Of a stretch of DNA of 64,000 bases, positions 11,474 to 23,879 are shown one piece after another. How positions within the stretch are numbered: the first letter of the stretch is position 1; each line of letters begins with the position of its first letter. The notes beneath the pieces were generated by a model. That model saw nothing but the letters and a program-made list of their open reading frames with translations, was not told where the DNA came from and did no database searches. This stretch comes from Cristatella mucedo (lineage: Eukaryota; Bryozoa; Phylactolaemata; Cristatellidae), in contig WPIO01000254.1 of assembly GCA_009760855.2 (NCBI GenBank), forward strand, positions 82,501 through 146,500, in the 5' to 3' direction. The position numbers and the translations under genes are program-made.

Positions 11474-12279
11474 ACACGTGTCACACCAAGTGCATACACT
11501 TCGAGATAACTTCTCAAACATTAAAACTAGATGCAGAAAGGAAAGCTTGCCCAAAATTCTAGTGAAATCTCATTAATTCCTGAACTATACTTTGGTAGTA
11601 GATATTGCTGTTGAACTTGAATAAATCAGTGACGAGCAGTGTCTTGCATAGCACTTATAATTTCTGAAGAGCCGTCAAAAAGATGTGACATTTTAAAAGA
11701 GGATAGTCTACCCCGTATTACGGTACAGAGATACTTGTAAATTGTTATTCTTGTAAAGTTTTTTTGCTTCTGGTCCATAATAACTTTCTTTCTTTACATA
11801 TTGCATTTGATTCCATTGAATAACCAATCCTCGAACAGTGTAACCAGCTCTGAAAAGCTAGTCATGAGCTAGTTTTGAAAGCTGTCTCCGATTTTGCACA
11901 CTGCATCAGATCTCAAAGGGTAACTCAATGGAGGCTGTCGGGCTGCAGGCTCTCAGTAAAACTTTTACAATGCAGGCTGCACTCACACTGGCTTTGAAAA
12001 AGTATTCTCTGGGAAGTGGAACAGCTGGAAAAAATGTGTGCTCAAACACACTGAGGCGTTCTATCGGTCTGAGGCTGCTTTGGTCGGTCGACAGTCTGTC
12101 TTCCGGCTCTTGTACAGAGACACCCAGTGAGTATGGGGCAATGACTAATGAGGCTTGTTACTTTTAAGTAGAAGCCATAACGCAAGTAGTTGGCATGCTC
12201 TCTCTAAGCATGATACTCATTTGCTTTTGCATGCTTGATACCTTGTATGTTGCTAATCTTCGGATACTGATTGTCTTGC
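11474..12279. other. No gene recognised
   Basis: Low-copy, moderately AT-rich sequence. A 79-codon frame at 11,928-12,167 has no recognisable domain. Confidence 0.35.
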
Positions 12280-12352
12280 AGTGAGTTGTGAAGCACCAGG
12301 ATAGAGACTTATTTCTCTTAGGAGACTATACAAGCGACCTATTATTACTATT
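12280..12352 (+). repeat. SINE-1/LINE 3' tail fragment
   Basis: GTGAAGCACCAGGATAGAGA followed by TTATTTCTCTTAGGAGACTATACAAG (split here across two halves of the stem) and an ATT-rich end matches the SINE-1 tail. No upstream promoter boxes are evident. Confidence 0.5.
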
Positions 12353-12932
12353 TTTATTCCTATAGATATATTGTCCAGTGCAAACAAGAACCATTGACAC
12401 CATCGATATCTATTTTCTTTAATACAGAAATCAGGCAACGAATATGCCATGCCAATCTCGGAGGTCGATCCATGGCACTCTCACAGTAACCGCACACCGA
12501 ATCTCCAGAAGCTGGCAGGCCTGGCAGCACTGTGCCCTCGGTTCACATTAGCTTGCTCAGACAACACATTACTGACCGCAACTACACGATCCACTCAGAC
12601 TATGCTCGGCTTTACTAGAGGTCAATATGGCTGCAAAGAAGAAAGTGCAGAAGCTAGCAGCCGACTGATTGCATTGTGAATTCTGGAGCTCATCTTACAA
12701 GCATGCAAATGTAATGCACATTTTCAACTCGGTAAATGCTCCAATAGATGGATGGATTTGCTGTTGCAAGCACAGTCTTGTCTTAGGCCGAGGGTGAGAG
12801 TAACAGGAAGCAGAAGCCCAGCCAACCCAACGACGACCAGTGAGATGCACAGTCTTAAAAAAATGAGTAGCAAGCAGTACACTGCACCAGTACCACAAGG
12901 AGATGAACAGTGCACAGAACAGAATGCCCGAC

Positions 12933-13331
12933 TAGAATTATGCTCACTTCGTCAGGTCCCAGAGTGCATTCCAGAAGCTGGCCATCCGCTTCAGCAGTCG
13001 AATATTTGTATATCAGCCAGTGCAGCGTTGTCATGTTCGGATTAAAATCAGGCACTTTCTCGGGCGTAAGAAGGAACCACCTCTAAAACATGGTCGTAGT
13101 GCCGCTGTAATTGCTAAAGCTACGCAGAACTCTAACGGGTGTAACACAGTCAGTGGTCTAATGCGAACAAGAAATGATTGTTTAAGAAGAAGGCTGGCCA
13201 GCCGACTGTGCCAACAATTCACGAATATGATCACAGACGCTTTTGCGATGTCAAACCAAGGTGAAGCACGAATGAGAGTTCAGGCTCAACAGAGGAAGCT
13301 ATCTTTTACGGGCCACTATGCAGCTTATTAG
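12933..13331 (+). other. Unidentified open frame of about 131 codons, possible exon or decayed coding sequence
   Basis: One frame stays open from just after a TAG near 12,930 to TAG at 13,329. It is basic and non-repetitive, with segments such as AFQKLAIRFSSRIFVYQPV and KIRHFLGRKKEPPLKHGRS. A possible acceptor (CTTCGTCAG) lies at about 12,955. The first ATG is not convincing as a start, so if real this is more likely an internal or terminal exon. I do not recognise the family. It could equally be a chance open frame. Confidence 0.25.
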
Positions 13332-13339
13332 CCAGATAG

Positions 13340-14298
13340 AGAGACCTGCGAGCAACTGCTGGCTGGTGGCATGGGTAGTTGAATGGCGTCGCAGTCTAGA
13401 CCAACTGGATTCATACAGAAAGCAAATGTAGTTAGCAGCATGACTGCTCGATAGACTTGGCACTTCCAAATCTGACCATAAATAGTGACGATACAGCATT
13501 CAATGTCGAAGAGCTAGTGCTTTTTCTGGGCACTTGCATGCTTTGTCGTAATGCATAGGTAAATCGCTAGTGCTAAGCAGGAAGAGCTGCCTAAGAAATT
13601 TTCAGCAGCTTCTAGCCCTTGCCCAGCCCTGGAAGGCCCACGGTTTGCAAGAACAGTGCAATTTCATCGAGAGCCGCAAAAGACCCGAAGTACAAAAAAT
13701 ACAACTAGTATGCGTGCATAGTTTCCACTCATCTGGATAGAGTTTTCCTACACATTTCTCAATCACTGTGCTCTAATCTCTCAGATGATATGAAAGGAGT
13801 GCAATAAACGCGATTTTGCGTTTGCTCGATAATATCCCACCTCCCGGAAGAGCTTCATTAACCTTATTTTTTGGTCGTATCGGTAGATACAATAGATCTT
13901 TTTGGTAGATCCGGCCAAGGCCAAGGCCAGCCCACTGTCGGTGGGGAAGAGAGCTAAGGAGTCTACCTGCAAGTCTAGTTAATAACAGATGACTAGGCAC
14001 GATGAATGCTGCATTGGCAAACTTGCCACAAATGTCACATAATCAACTCAAAACGCCATGGCTGAATCAAAACTATCAGGAGAACACCCCCTGATGAAAC
14101 GAAATCCTACCAAAGTAGAGAGGTAATTAGATGCTTAACATGTAAAAATTTCATTAGCAACCAGAGCTACCAAAGAAAGCTAGACAACTGTTGCACACTG
14201 CACGATTACACGACGTCCCTAACCATATCGCTCTACTGCAATAGTCCAAGCCATGAGAAGGCTAGCCCATACCCAATCGATGTACTGATTCCGGCATG
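13340..14298. other. No gene recognised
   Basis: Low-copy sequence without a recognised repeat or domain. Overlapping short frames on the minus strand at 13,773-14,000 are not convincing. Confidence 0.35.
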
Positions 14299-14508
14299 CT
14301 AGTTACGCGGCACAACAACAATGTCAACAATCAGATCAGCTGAAAACGAACAGACCTTGCGGCGATATATGATCTCACCAAATTCCGGTCCATGAAAATG
14401 AAGGGGTACACCAGTACCGGCAGCTACAATAGGCAAGGTACCAAAATTAGAAAAGTCCCTGGCCAGCCCGGCAGTTAACAAGAGCAATGCGATATGATGA
14501 TCTGCCAT
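14299..14508 (-). CDS. Candidate first exon of an unidentified secreted or membrane protein
   Basis: The minus strand carries a 69-codon open frame starting at the ATG at 14,506-14,508, in the strong context GACCATGG. Residues 5-16 (HIALLLLTAGLA) look like a short signal peptide core. The remainder, including PLHFHGPEFGEIIYRRK, reads as real protein. A possible donor (TTTG|GTGAGATC) lies after residue 40 or so, which would end the exon before the stop. A TATATA sequence lies about 25 bp upstream, close for a TATA box because it leaves almost no 5' UTR. I do not recognise the family and found no second exon, so this may be chance. Confidence 0.3.
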   Translation of the reverse strand: MADHHIALLLLTAGLARDFSNFGTLPIVAAGTGVPLHFHGPEFGEIIYRRKVCSFSADLIVDIVVVPRN

Positions 14509-14519
14509 GGTCCACTCTA

Positions 14520-15340
14520 TCAAGGCCGGTTATATAGTATAATTTAGCACAACAGATGGCAGCAAAGGCTTGCATGTAGAGACACGTGCTCAGATACAAA
14601 CTGCCATTGCTACTGCATAAAAATGTGCTACTGATGCACTAGCGATCATACTGGCAGCCGGAATCGAACAAAATTGGTGCCGAGCCACACTAAATGGCAA
14701 GGTCGTTGGGTGCCGCTCAAGATGTGCAGCATATTTTAAGAGCTCAAAGTCCTGCTGTAAGACACAGATTGCTGCTTGCATGCAGTGTCCAACTTGGATA
14801 TAGATCATTGTAAGGTATACAGGCATAGCATGCACATGCACGACATACTGCATTGGCCGTTAATACATTTTTATTGTACGACGACTCGGGAACTGGCTTG
14901 CCTGGGGCATAAAAAGGGATGAAATAAATGCTGATCAGTATGCGAAATTGCTTGCTTTTTGCACCAAACGATGCATGCTACGGGCACCTAGGAGAGATGG
15001 CAGCAGGCTAAGTGCTTGGGGAGAGCCCCCCTTAGCCTGTCCTCATGGGATTACCAGGCATCGGTGCTGATTTTTAAGAATTTGAGGTTTCCTCAGAGCC
15101 ATCACCTGTGCTGTTTTTTGTAGGTGGCTAAAGGTCTTCGGAAGCTAGACACACGAGCCAAGTGACGGTCAGTGCAAGATAAGCTGTTGAACTCGAGGGG
15201 TTCGTAGCTCTGGTAATTTTAACTAAGACTCCTTTGGTCAATTTAGGTGATGCTGCACGTGGTCTGTCGGTTATTTACACCAAGCTGGCTGGTTATGCTG
15301 ACAGGTGGGAAAATATTATTTGCTATCACGAGCCTAATTA
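14520..15340. other. No gene recognised
   Basis: Low-copy sequence. An 87-codon minus-strand frame at 14,590-14,853 shows no domain. Confidence 0.35.
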
Positions 15341-15342
15341 AT

Positions 15343-15872
15343 CACACGCGCACACGCGCACACGGGCACACGGGCACACGGGCACACGGGCACACGGGCA
15401 CACGGGCACACGGGCACACGGGCACACGGGCACACGGGCACACGGGCACACGGGCACACGGGCACACGGGCACACGGGCACACGGGCACACGGGCACACG
15501 GGCACACGGGCACACGGGCACACGGCACACGGGCACGGGCACACGGGCACACGGGCACACGGGCACACGGGCACACGGGCACACGGGCACACGGGCACAC
15601 GGGCACACGGGCACACGGGCACACGGGCACACGGGCACACGGGCACACGGGCACACGGGCACACGGGCACACGGGCACACGGGCACACGCGCACACGGGC
15701 ACACGGGCACACGCGCACACGGGCACACGCGCACACACGCAGGCACACACGCACACACGCAGGCACACACGCACACACGCAGGCACACACGCATGCACAC
15801 ACGCATGCACACACGCATGCACACACGCATGCACACACGCATGCACACACGCATGCACGCACACACACACAT
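15343..15872. repeat. (GGGCACAC)n minisatellite grading into 12-bp and AC repeats
   Basis: Roughly 45 near-perfect copies of the 8-bp unit GGGCACAC run from about 15,361 to 15,735, with one contraction near 15,520. They grade into GCACACACGCAG variants and then six copies of the 12-bp unit ACACACGCATGC to 15,860. Because 8 is not a multiple of 3, every frame reads the same periodic peptide (HTGTRAHG on plus, CPCARVPV on minus). The 176-213 codon open frames are therefore artefacts. Confidence 0.97.
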
Positions 15873-15929
15873 TTGTATATATATATAGGTTCTGGATAAC
15901 TAACTCATTGTCGTGCTTCTTGCTTTCCA

Positions 15930-16322
15930 TCAATTAATTTTTAAGTAATAGCCTATGATTAGCTCGTGAATCAGAAAAGAACGGCTGATTTGGATCGTAT
16001 GTAGATTAAATTTTCTCAAGACGGCAAAGTTAGCTAAAGTAGTTGCTAGACTGAATGTCTTGCAGACATTGCATCTTGGATGCTTGCCAAATTGCTTAGC
16101 TGAATAGCGATAAACTGTAGAGTTGCACAGTAGAGCTAAGAATTGCAGGCTAGGAAATTGTCGTTTCAAACATTTCCCTAGCACCCATATTGGAGACAAC
16201 CGGTTTACCCAGCTAACAATGGTATTCTTATGAAAGGTGTTCTTTGAGGTTCCAACAAAATTCTTAGGTATTACCAAGGGCAAAGCGTTACATAGTAGAG
16301 ATTTTTCACCTGAGATTTGCAA
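15930..16322 (-). other. Unidentified 130-codon open frame
   Basis: This is among the longer open frames outside recognised repeats. It is rich in hydrophobic and basic residues, for example LPLVIPKNFVGTSKNTFHK and WVLGKCLKRQFPSLQFLALL, and starts at GTG or TTG rather than a strong ATG. I recognise no domain. It could be a decayed transposon fragment or chance. Confidence 0.2.
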
Positions 16323-16329
16323 AGCACGG

Positions 16330-19090
16330 AAGATGTAGCTGAGATTTGCAAAGCAGAAAGATGTAGCTGAGTCACCAGAAGAAAGCCTTATCAGACTCCT
16401 GGGAACTTACATGGCAAGACTTAATTAACGTGCGACCATGCCAAATTGACGTAGATAATAACGCGTGCAATGGGCCAAGTCTTGAAGTTAGGAATACGCC
16501 GTCGACAAAACTTACTACTGAATATTTTGCAGTAGCGCTAGCAACAACGTCGTATCATTAACAGCTACACAAAAGCCTGTATTCTACAGCTGCTAGACCT
16601 GGGTGATTTCCCGAAGACTCGCACAGCAGCTGACGCTCGGCAGCTCACGCGCAGCCGCTCATTTGCAGGAGCTTTGCTAACCGACTGATAAACCGCCGCT
16701 CCAAGAACGCAACTGAGCTTAAGCGAAGGCCTTCGTCGCTGAAAAAATCACAACTCATAATCGAAAGGAATTACGCCATCTCCCTCCTTGAATACGTGTC
16801 GGTCCTAGGGCATTTGGTTGCTCATAGAAGTGTATTGCCTGCGACACCATCAAACCAGATTGCAGCCTCCAGAAGTCGTTTCGGTTGCTGAGTGGAGCCG
16901 TTGGCTGGCGCGGCGCTGGAACGGAGCCGTTGTCAGGAAAAGCGGTTGCTTAGTCAGGGCTGTAAGCCGTCCCTGCTCTCTGTGTACTTTGCGATCACAT
17001 AACCTTTGACCAACTGCGTTCCTCAATATTGGGCAATGCATGGCAATCTACGGCTATGGTTCGGCATGAAGCAGCACCGCCCTACTATCCGTGACAAACA
17101 GACTGCAAAATGACTTCGCCAAGCTCATATTGTTATTACAAATAATAACTTTTATGTTCAGAGTGAAACCATAGCGTTTTCAAGCTATTTTCCAGTAAAA
17201 TCCTGACAATGCACCGCAATTTAGTGAAGTAAACTAGGCCAATACAGTAAACCATGGCAAATCGACGAGAAATCACCTGCCCCTAGCTTCAATGGTAAGT
17301 CCGCATGACATCTCACAGCGCGACGCCGACATACCCTTAATTGGCTGTGCCTTCTATCTCTGACAGTGCATTACAATCGACAGTATTGGTCCGAGCAATA
17401 CGATAATCTATTAGGATCCACTGTACATCACTAAAGAGTAATGGAAAGTTGACAAGATTGGCTTCGTGAAACTGCATTGCTTATACCACGCAGCATTCGT
17501 AATATGTAGTGTGAGCTTAAATTTCACTGATCGTGCGAATTTAATTGATGATAATGCGATGCAGTTACTTGCATGTATTAGCCCAAAAAATACGACAATC
17601 CGTAAGGGTCTGTTGCCAATGGACTGACGGTTAGTGAGAGAAGCTCAAACTTTGCTTTCGTATTACAGCAAATTGCATGAAAAGTGCAACCGCGTCCTTT
17701 CAAGCACGTGTGAACATACAAAATCGGGGAATCGTGGCAATCGAGGGGAATGGCCTTTTTCTACATCAACCCATTTCAAATTGACTTGAAATTGGCTGCT
17801 GGAAGATGTAATTATCATGTCACATAATCAATATTCCTCACAATTATCACGTCACACTGTGCCTTTACTTACGCATTGAGGTGGATTGAAGTATGGAACC
17901 GGGCCATGCAGTGCATTGCACGAGAACGCGTATCCAAAGTAATGGGAAATTTTCTGGTTGCACTTTAAACTGAGTCTAGCCTAGAATGCAGCAATGCAAA
18001 TTACAGCTTCAAAGTCGCGATTTGAGGATTAATTGCAGTGGAATAGCGTGGATTGCCCTTTTGTCTTAGGTTATTTTGGGAGTTTGCTGCCAGAGTGCAA
18101 GCCGCAGACCTTCTTAACCAAATCGTGATCGTGATATCCAAGGGGTGAATTCGCCAATGAATCAAATGAAAAATGGTGCTAGCGACTCACAAGCCAACCA
18201 CTTGAGCTAAGGGCCATCAGATTTGCAAGGCCAAACTTCTGGAAGCCATCAGCAACACAGCCTGGCTACATTTATTGCCTTTGAACGAAGTCAAAACACG
18301 CTGTTGCCGTTCCCTGGAAAACATCAATACTCGATGGCACTCGTAAAGGCAGTGTCCAGGCCTCAGCTGGTTGCTGATGAATACTCGCTATAGACTCGTT
18401 CCGGTCTCTGTTTGTCAGTTCGCTTGCTGTCTTCCCAGACAGCAAGAAGAAGTTTCCGTCGTGAAAGCTCAATTAGTGATTCGGGAGGTGAGACATACAT
18501 CGAGTCATTTACTATGCTTCAAGACGGCTAGTACTCCTGCCTGCCTAACCAATATCAACGTCCCTAGAATAAAGGCCTTCACAATAACTCTTACTGTTCT
18601 CATTTGGTGGTGGCGACAGTTACTGCAACGTCGACTGCAATAGTTCGCCTAAGGGTAACACCTCTCTGCGAGAAACAAGTCGAGTGGATGGTTTCTAGAT
18701 CGTAATCATCTAAGACAGCTTCAACTGCGAAAAATCCATCGCATTAAGAAAGCCTCTAGCATTAGGACGAGCCCTGCAGCATTTTAGGTTGACACCTGAT
18801 GATTACCTCAAAGCCGGCTGTTGCGGAACTGACCACAGCGTTAGCGACAGGAAAGCTTCAGTTTCAAGGCCATACACACCAATCTGTAACTTGATCAAAC
18901 TTGTGTAGAGTGATGAATAGCATTTTTTTCATCATGGAAAGCCGGGTTTACAGTAAAACAAGGTTCAACGAGTTATGCAAATGGCCAATAATTGCAGCAC
19001 CAAACCTGTGCATGAAACAGTTGTGCATTTAGCAGACTGCTGTTGGGACGTGCTTTAAAATTGCCAATCAAAGTCTTAAGATGGAGTAAA
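16330..19090. other. No gene recognised in 2.7 kb; GC-richer patch at 16,600-17,000
   Basis: Low-copy sequence with no repeat family of this window. The 16,600-17,000 patch has more CpG than its neighbours and could be regulatory, but no promoter motif or coding frame could be defined. A 90-codon frame at 18,371-18,643 has no recognisable domain. Confidence 0.35.
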
Positions 19091-19260
19091 TGACCTAGCT
19101 GATTTAAAAGCCTCTTTTGTCTAGTTGCATAAGAGCATTAAAGGCTATCACCGCCACTTGCAGCTGCGATGCAAGATCGCCCAAAGAAGAACTCGAACTC
19201 ACGAGCTCGGGACCGAGATCGTGAACAGTAACCATCTTTCCTTGTGATGGGCCATCACGA
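19091..19260 (-). mobile_element. SINE-2, diverged copy
   Basis: On the minus strand: GATGGCCCATCACAAGG, then GAGCTCGTGAGTTCGAGTTC (B-box-like), then GGGCGATCTTGCATCGCAGC and GGCGGTGATAGCCTTTAATG. The order matches the other SINE-2 copies, with more substitutions in the promoter. Confidence 0.65.
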
Positions 19261-19337
19261 CCCGCAAGTGAAAAAAATTAGGCGGCGAAAAGAGAGGCGA
19301 AAAAAAAGAAATGGAAGACAGAGAAAAAGACATTGAC

Positions 19338-19339
<2 letters not shown>

Positions 19340-19405
<66 letters not shown>
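19340..19405. repeat. (GA)n microsatellite ending in G7
   Basis: About 60 bp of GA followed by a run of seven G. Leucine-serine open frames on the minus strand across it are artefacts. Confidence 0.95.
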
Positions 19406-19407
<2 letters not shown>

Positions 19408-19694
19408 CTCGGTTTGTAACATAAGCTGGGGAGCAGCTGAAGATTGACGAACTGGCTTCCACCTATTTCTCTCTCTCTCTTCACTTTTTCTAGCATCAAC
19501 GTGGTTTGAGTAACTGATTCTCAATCTAAAAATTCTAGGTTCTATGGAGCTAGTATGATTATTGCTTATTTTGTTGTCATTAACCTCACAAGTGCAGTAT
19601 GCAGTTCTAGTGTGGCAGTTAGGGCAAGCCGTTCTAGTGAAGGGGCTCTAAAGAAGCCAAAACCTAGAGGTTTGCAGCTATGTGTACTTCCCTG

Positions 19695-21585
19695 CGAACA
19701 ATGTCTACATTTAAACAGGTGACTAGTGATCTAGTGATCTAATCTCATTATCCACACTCAATGTCTACATTTAAGATGGTAAATAGTGATCTAGTTCTGA
19801 ATTTCGTATCCCAATCAAAGAAGAAAACAAGTCCGTTAGACCCTATTCCCACTATCCTGCTCTTAAATTGCGTCAATCTGCTGCTGCCATGCATAACTAA
19901 CGTAATTAATATGTCATTATCCCCAGGTTATGTCCCAGCAGCTTTCAAAAAGCTGTAGTCAGGCCACTTCTCAAAAAAGCGACACTTGACCAAGAGAACT
20001 TACTCAACTACCGCCCAGTCTCCCTTCTACCATTCCAATCATAGACACTGGAACGGGCCGTGGCGGGCCATCGGAACTCATATGACGAAACTGCGAATCT
20101 TGCTAGTAAGTTCCATTCTGGCATTTGAGCTTGTCACTCCACAGGGTCAGCATACCTCAGGGTGTACAACGACCAACGTAGGAATGCAGACATGGCTAAA
20201 GCGTCTCTGCTTGTTTTGCTCGCTCTTTCGGCAGCTTTTGTTACTATCGATCACAAAGTTCTCCTGGAGCGCCTCTCATCTCGCCTGGCCGTCACTAGCA
20301 CTGCTCTGCAATTGTTCAGATCGTATCTCAGTGGGCGAATCTAGAGTATTGACGTGAATGGACAAAGATCTTCCGAGGTACCTCTGAAATATGGGGTACC
20401 TCAGGGCTCCGTGATAGGTACAGTTATTTTCATGGCTTATGCTCTCCCTCTTGCTGTTGTGATTGCCAAGCACAATATATGCTTTCACTTCTATGCGAAT
20501 GACGCCCAGTTATATCTTTGCTCTCCTCCTTCCCAGCTCTCCAGCACGTCAAATTCACTCAACTCCCTTGCTTCTTGTATTCAAGACATCTGCACATGGA
20601 TGGCAGTAAATTTTTTCAAATTGAATGATGGTAAAACCAACTTACTAGTTATAGCCAAACCAGGTGTGAATAAGATATTGGAAAAGCTGAGGCTCTAATC
20701 GGCTCTGCGAGAATATCTCCTTTTAAATGTACACGAAACCTAGGTGTCATTTTGCAAAGTGACCTTTCATTAGACGACCATATCAGCTCCACAGAAAAAT
20801 ATGCCTACTTTCAGCTACTCATCATTGCTAAAATTCAGGCTTGTTTATATGAGGATACCAAGTCCAAGTTGGTCCGTGCATTTGTGACATCCCGTCTCGA
20901 CATCTGAAACTCACTGCTTACTGGCCTACCGGCATGTACGATCAGGCAATTGCAGCTGGTGCAAAACTCTGCTACTAGGCTTGTCTGCAGTGAGTGTTAC
21001 AGTTGCCACATTACATCACTTCTCGCCGACCTGCACTGGCTACCAGTCAAGGAACGGATTGACTTCATGGTTTTGTCGCTCACATTTAGGTCCCTTTATT
21101 CTTTGGCTCAAGTCTATCTCTCAGATATATTCCCCCACTACGCCAAGGGTCGTACCCCTCCTTTTTCGGAATCCAACAGTCTAGAAATACCTCGTACAAA
21201 CCTTAAATCCCCTGGAGACCGTGCATTTAGTTCGTATGCTCCCAAAGCCTGGGACTCCCTCCCGACTTGCGTCAGAACATCCCGTGGCCTGACCACATTT
21301 AAAAAGAACTTGAAAACACATCTATTTAGGACAGCATTTAGTGGGTCCCTGTGATTCGTCCTTCATGTGCTTATGCGTGCTGACACTGTGCATGCTGCCA
21401 CTAACTACATTTGAATGCTGACCCTGTGCATGTCAGCCTATCCAAGTTATTCACTTTGTTTGCTTACCAAGCGAGACATTAATCACCATTCAACTGCATT
21501 TCCCTTTGGTGCAAATGTAAAGTGCCTAGAGAGATATTCAGTTCTCCGATGGCATTTTATCAAGTGTATTTTAATTATTATTATT
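19695..21585 (+). mobile_element. LINE-A, decayed copy retaining RT and C-terminal domains
   Basis: Begins in the linker before RT (KKKTSPLDPIPTILLLN at about 19,818) and runs through KVLLERLSSRLAVTSTALQ, NGQRSSEVPLKYGVPQGSV and the palm. There the catalytic YADD is replaced by YANDAQLYLC, so the polymerase site is lost. The C-terminal domain follows at 20,950-21,354. Several frameshifts and stops occur. The first 60 bp contain a small duplication (AATGTCTACATTTAA at about 19,699 and 19,760). The 3' stem-loop is diverged and the ATT tail is short. Confidence 0.9.
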
Positions 21586-21589
21586 AACA

Positions 21590-22284
21590 AGATTTTACTA
21601 GTTCATTTATTTGCATAACCGTTCGCAGTAACTTTCGCCAACCTACCGGTATAAGATATGCATTATTTTAATCACAAATTCTGCTATAAATTTCTTACTC
21701 TTCGATCGTTGCCTGATATTGATTGCTTTCTAACGTGGTACTTTACTTTGTTCCGTACTACTGCCTGTAACGTAGAGCGACGTGCCTATCATCAACAACC
21801 TGTAATGTCCCGTGCGAAGTACAGACTGCAGCCACAGATTATGACAGTAGTAATACTAAGCATAATGATAAGGTACTCGTCAGCCACGAGAGAACTGCAT
21901 GCCTTGGTAGTTGACGTTGGCTGAAAGAAGCATTTCGGGTGAATGATATTCATGACCCTAGCATGCAAAATTTCAAAATGCAGTCATATTAGGGACGACT
22001 TAATTATATGCGAACCATGTACTTAGGAATGGAGTAATTTTAGTTTTTCTTTAAATATTGCCACGTCATGGTATATTGTGATATCAGATGGCAGCGAAGG
22101 CATGGTTCGTAACGGATATTAGGTCAGCTGTAGGCCACGAATTCAGTTAGAGGAGCAAGTATACAAGATAGAAAGTCGAGACAAGACAATGGAGATACCT
22201 CAAAGTAAATGAAAGAAATCGATTTAAATTGCAACTTGATGGGCCGCCGGTGCATGTCGAAGAGAAGTTTTACAATTTAGACTA
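21590..22284. other. No gene recognised
   Basis: Low-copy spacer between two LINE-A copies. An 88-codon frame at 21,658-21,924 has no recognisable domain. Confidence 0.35.
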
Positions 22285-23715
22285 TAATAATAATATAATA
22301 ATAATATTGCACTTGATAAAGCGCCCTCAGAGAACTTAATCTCTTTATAGGCGCTTTACATTTGCTGCAAAGTGTTACGCAATAGAATAGTAAGTAAAAT
22401 CACGCTTGTAAAACAAACAAAATGAATAACATGGTTAGGGGTTACATGCACTGGGTCAGCATGCAAATGTGGTTAGTGGCAGCATGAACAGTGTCAGCAC
22501 GCATAAGCACATCGAGGACGAATCACAAGGACCCACTAAATGCTGTCCTAAATAGGTATGTTTTTAAGTTTCTTTTAAATGTGGTCAGGTCAGGGGATGT
22601 TCTGATGCAGGTCGGGAGGGAGTTCCGGGCTGTGGGAGCATACGAGCTAAATGCACGGTCTCCAAAGGATTTAAGGTTTGTACGAGGTATTTCTAGACTG
22701 TTGGATTCCGAAAAGCGAGTGGTACGATGCTTTGCCTGATGGGGTAGTATCTCTGAAAGATAGGCTGGAGCCATAGAATGAAGAGACCTAAAAGTGAGCG
22801 ACAAAACCTCGAAGTCAATCCGTTGCTTGACTGGTAACTAGTGCAGGTCGGCGAGAAGTGGAGTAATGTGGCAACTGCGACGCTCGCGACAGACAAGCCT
22901 AGCTGCAGAGTTTTTCACCAGCTGCAATCGCCAAATCGCACATGCTGGTAGGCCAGTAAGCAGTCAGTTGCAGAAGTCGAGACGAGATGTCACGAATGCA
23001 TGGACCAACTTGGACGTGGTATTCTTATCTAAACAAGCCCTAATTTTAGCAATGTTATGAAGCTGAAAATAGGCTGATTTGACTGTGGAGCTGATGTGGT
23101 CGTCTAACGAGAGGTCGCTTTGGAATATGACACCTAGATTTCGAGCTGATGCAACTGGAGATATGCTGGCAGAGCCAATTTTGAAAGTCAGCCTTTCCAA
23201 TTTCTGAATAACACTAGGTTTGCCCATAACTAGTAAGTTAGTTTTATCATCGTTTAGTTTTAGAAAATTTGCTGCCATCCATGATTGGATGTCATCAATG
23301 CATGCAGCAAGTGAGTTGAGAGAATTTGATGTGCTCGAAGGCTGTGAGGGATCAAAGCAAAGGTACAACTGAGTGTCATCCGCATAGAAGTGAAAGCCTA
23401 GATTGTGCTTGGCAATCACATCAGCGAGAGGGAGAGTATAAACGGTGAAAAGGACCGGACCTAGCACAGAGCCCTGAGGTACTCCATATTTTAGAGGTAC
23501 TTCAGATGATCTTTGTCCATTCACGTCAACACTCTGGAGTCTCCCACTGAGATAGGACCTGAACCACTGCAGAGCAGTGTCAGTGATGCCCAGGCGGGAT
23601 GAGAGGCGCTCTAGAAGTACTTTGTGATCGATGGTATCAAAAGCTGCCGAAAGATCGAGCAAAACAAGAAGAGACACTCTACCCATTTCTGCATTCTTAA
23701 GTAGGTCACTATGCG
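22285..23715 (-). mobile_element. LINE-A, nearly intact RT-to-3'-end copy
   Basis: A 251-codon minus-strand frame (22,964-23,719) covers RT fingers and palm: VLLDLSAAFDTIDHKVLL (first catalytic Asp), KYGVPQGSVLGPVLFTVY, and FHFYADDTQLYLC with intact YADD. It ends at a TGA where siblings have TCA (DFCNS). The C-terminal domain then continues to LFRTAFSGSL at 22,523. The ATT tail lies at 22,286-22,305. The 5' truncation is just before the DLLRNADMGR motif. Very similar to the copies at 9.1 and 46.4 kb, implying recent activity. Confidence 0.93.
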
Positions 23716-23719
23716 TCAT

Positions 23720-23879
23720 TTACAAGAGACAAGCTTTGCAACTGAACTCTGAATGACAGTAACCATAAGCAGTTTCGTAGTAAGGCACATCCTAAACAAG
23801 CACCACACATTTTCTCTGGTATTCCGGGGCTCGAAATTATATTTGTGTAAGCAAATTATTTGCCTAACGCTAAAATGTG
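23720..23879. other. Unique spacer before the 5' LTR
   Basis: About 160 bp between the LINE-A 5' end and the LTR retrotransposon. No feature seen. Confidence 0.4.

Noticed and set aside
12695-12915. Hydrophobic minus-strand frame resembling a membrane segment (VYCLLLIFLRLCISLVVVG)
   Set aside because: An overlapping frame of equal length is open too, there are no splice signals or start context, and nothing else supports it.
15343-15872. CRISPR-like array
   Set aside because: The unit is 8 bp with no spacers of unique sequence, in eukaryotic DNA. It is a minisatellite.
15247-15933. Open frames of 176-213 codons on both strands
   Set aside because: They are translations of an 8-bp tandem repeat. 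All frames give the same 8-residue period, so openness carries no evidence of coding.
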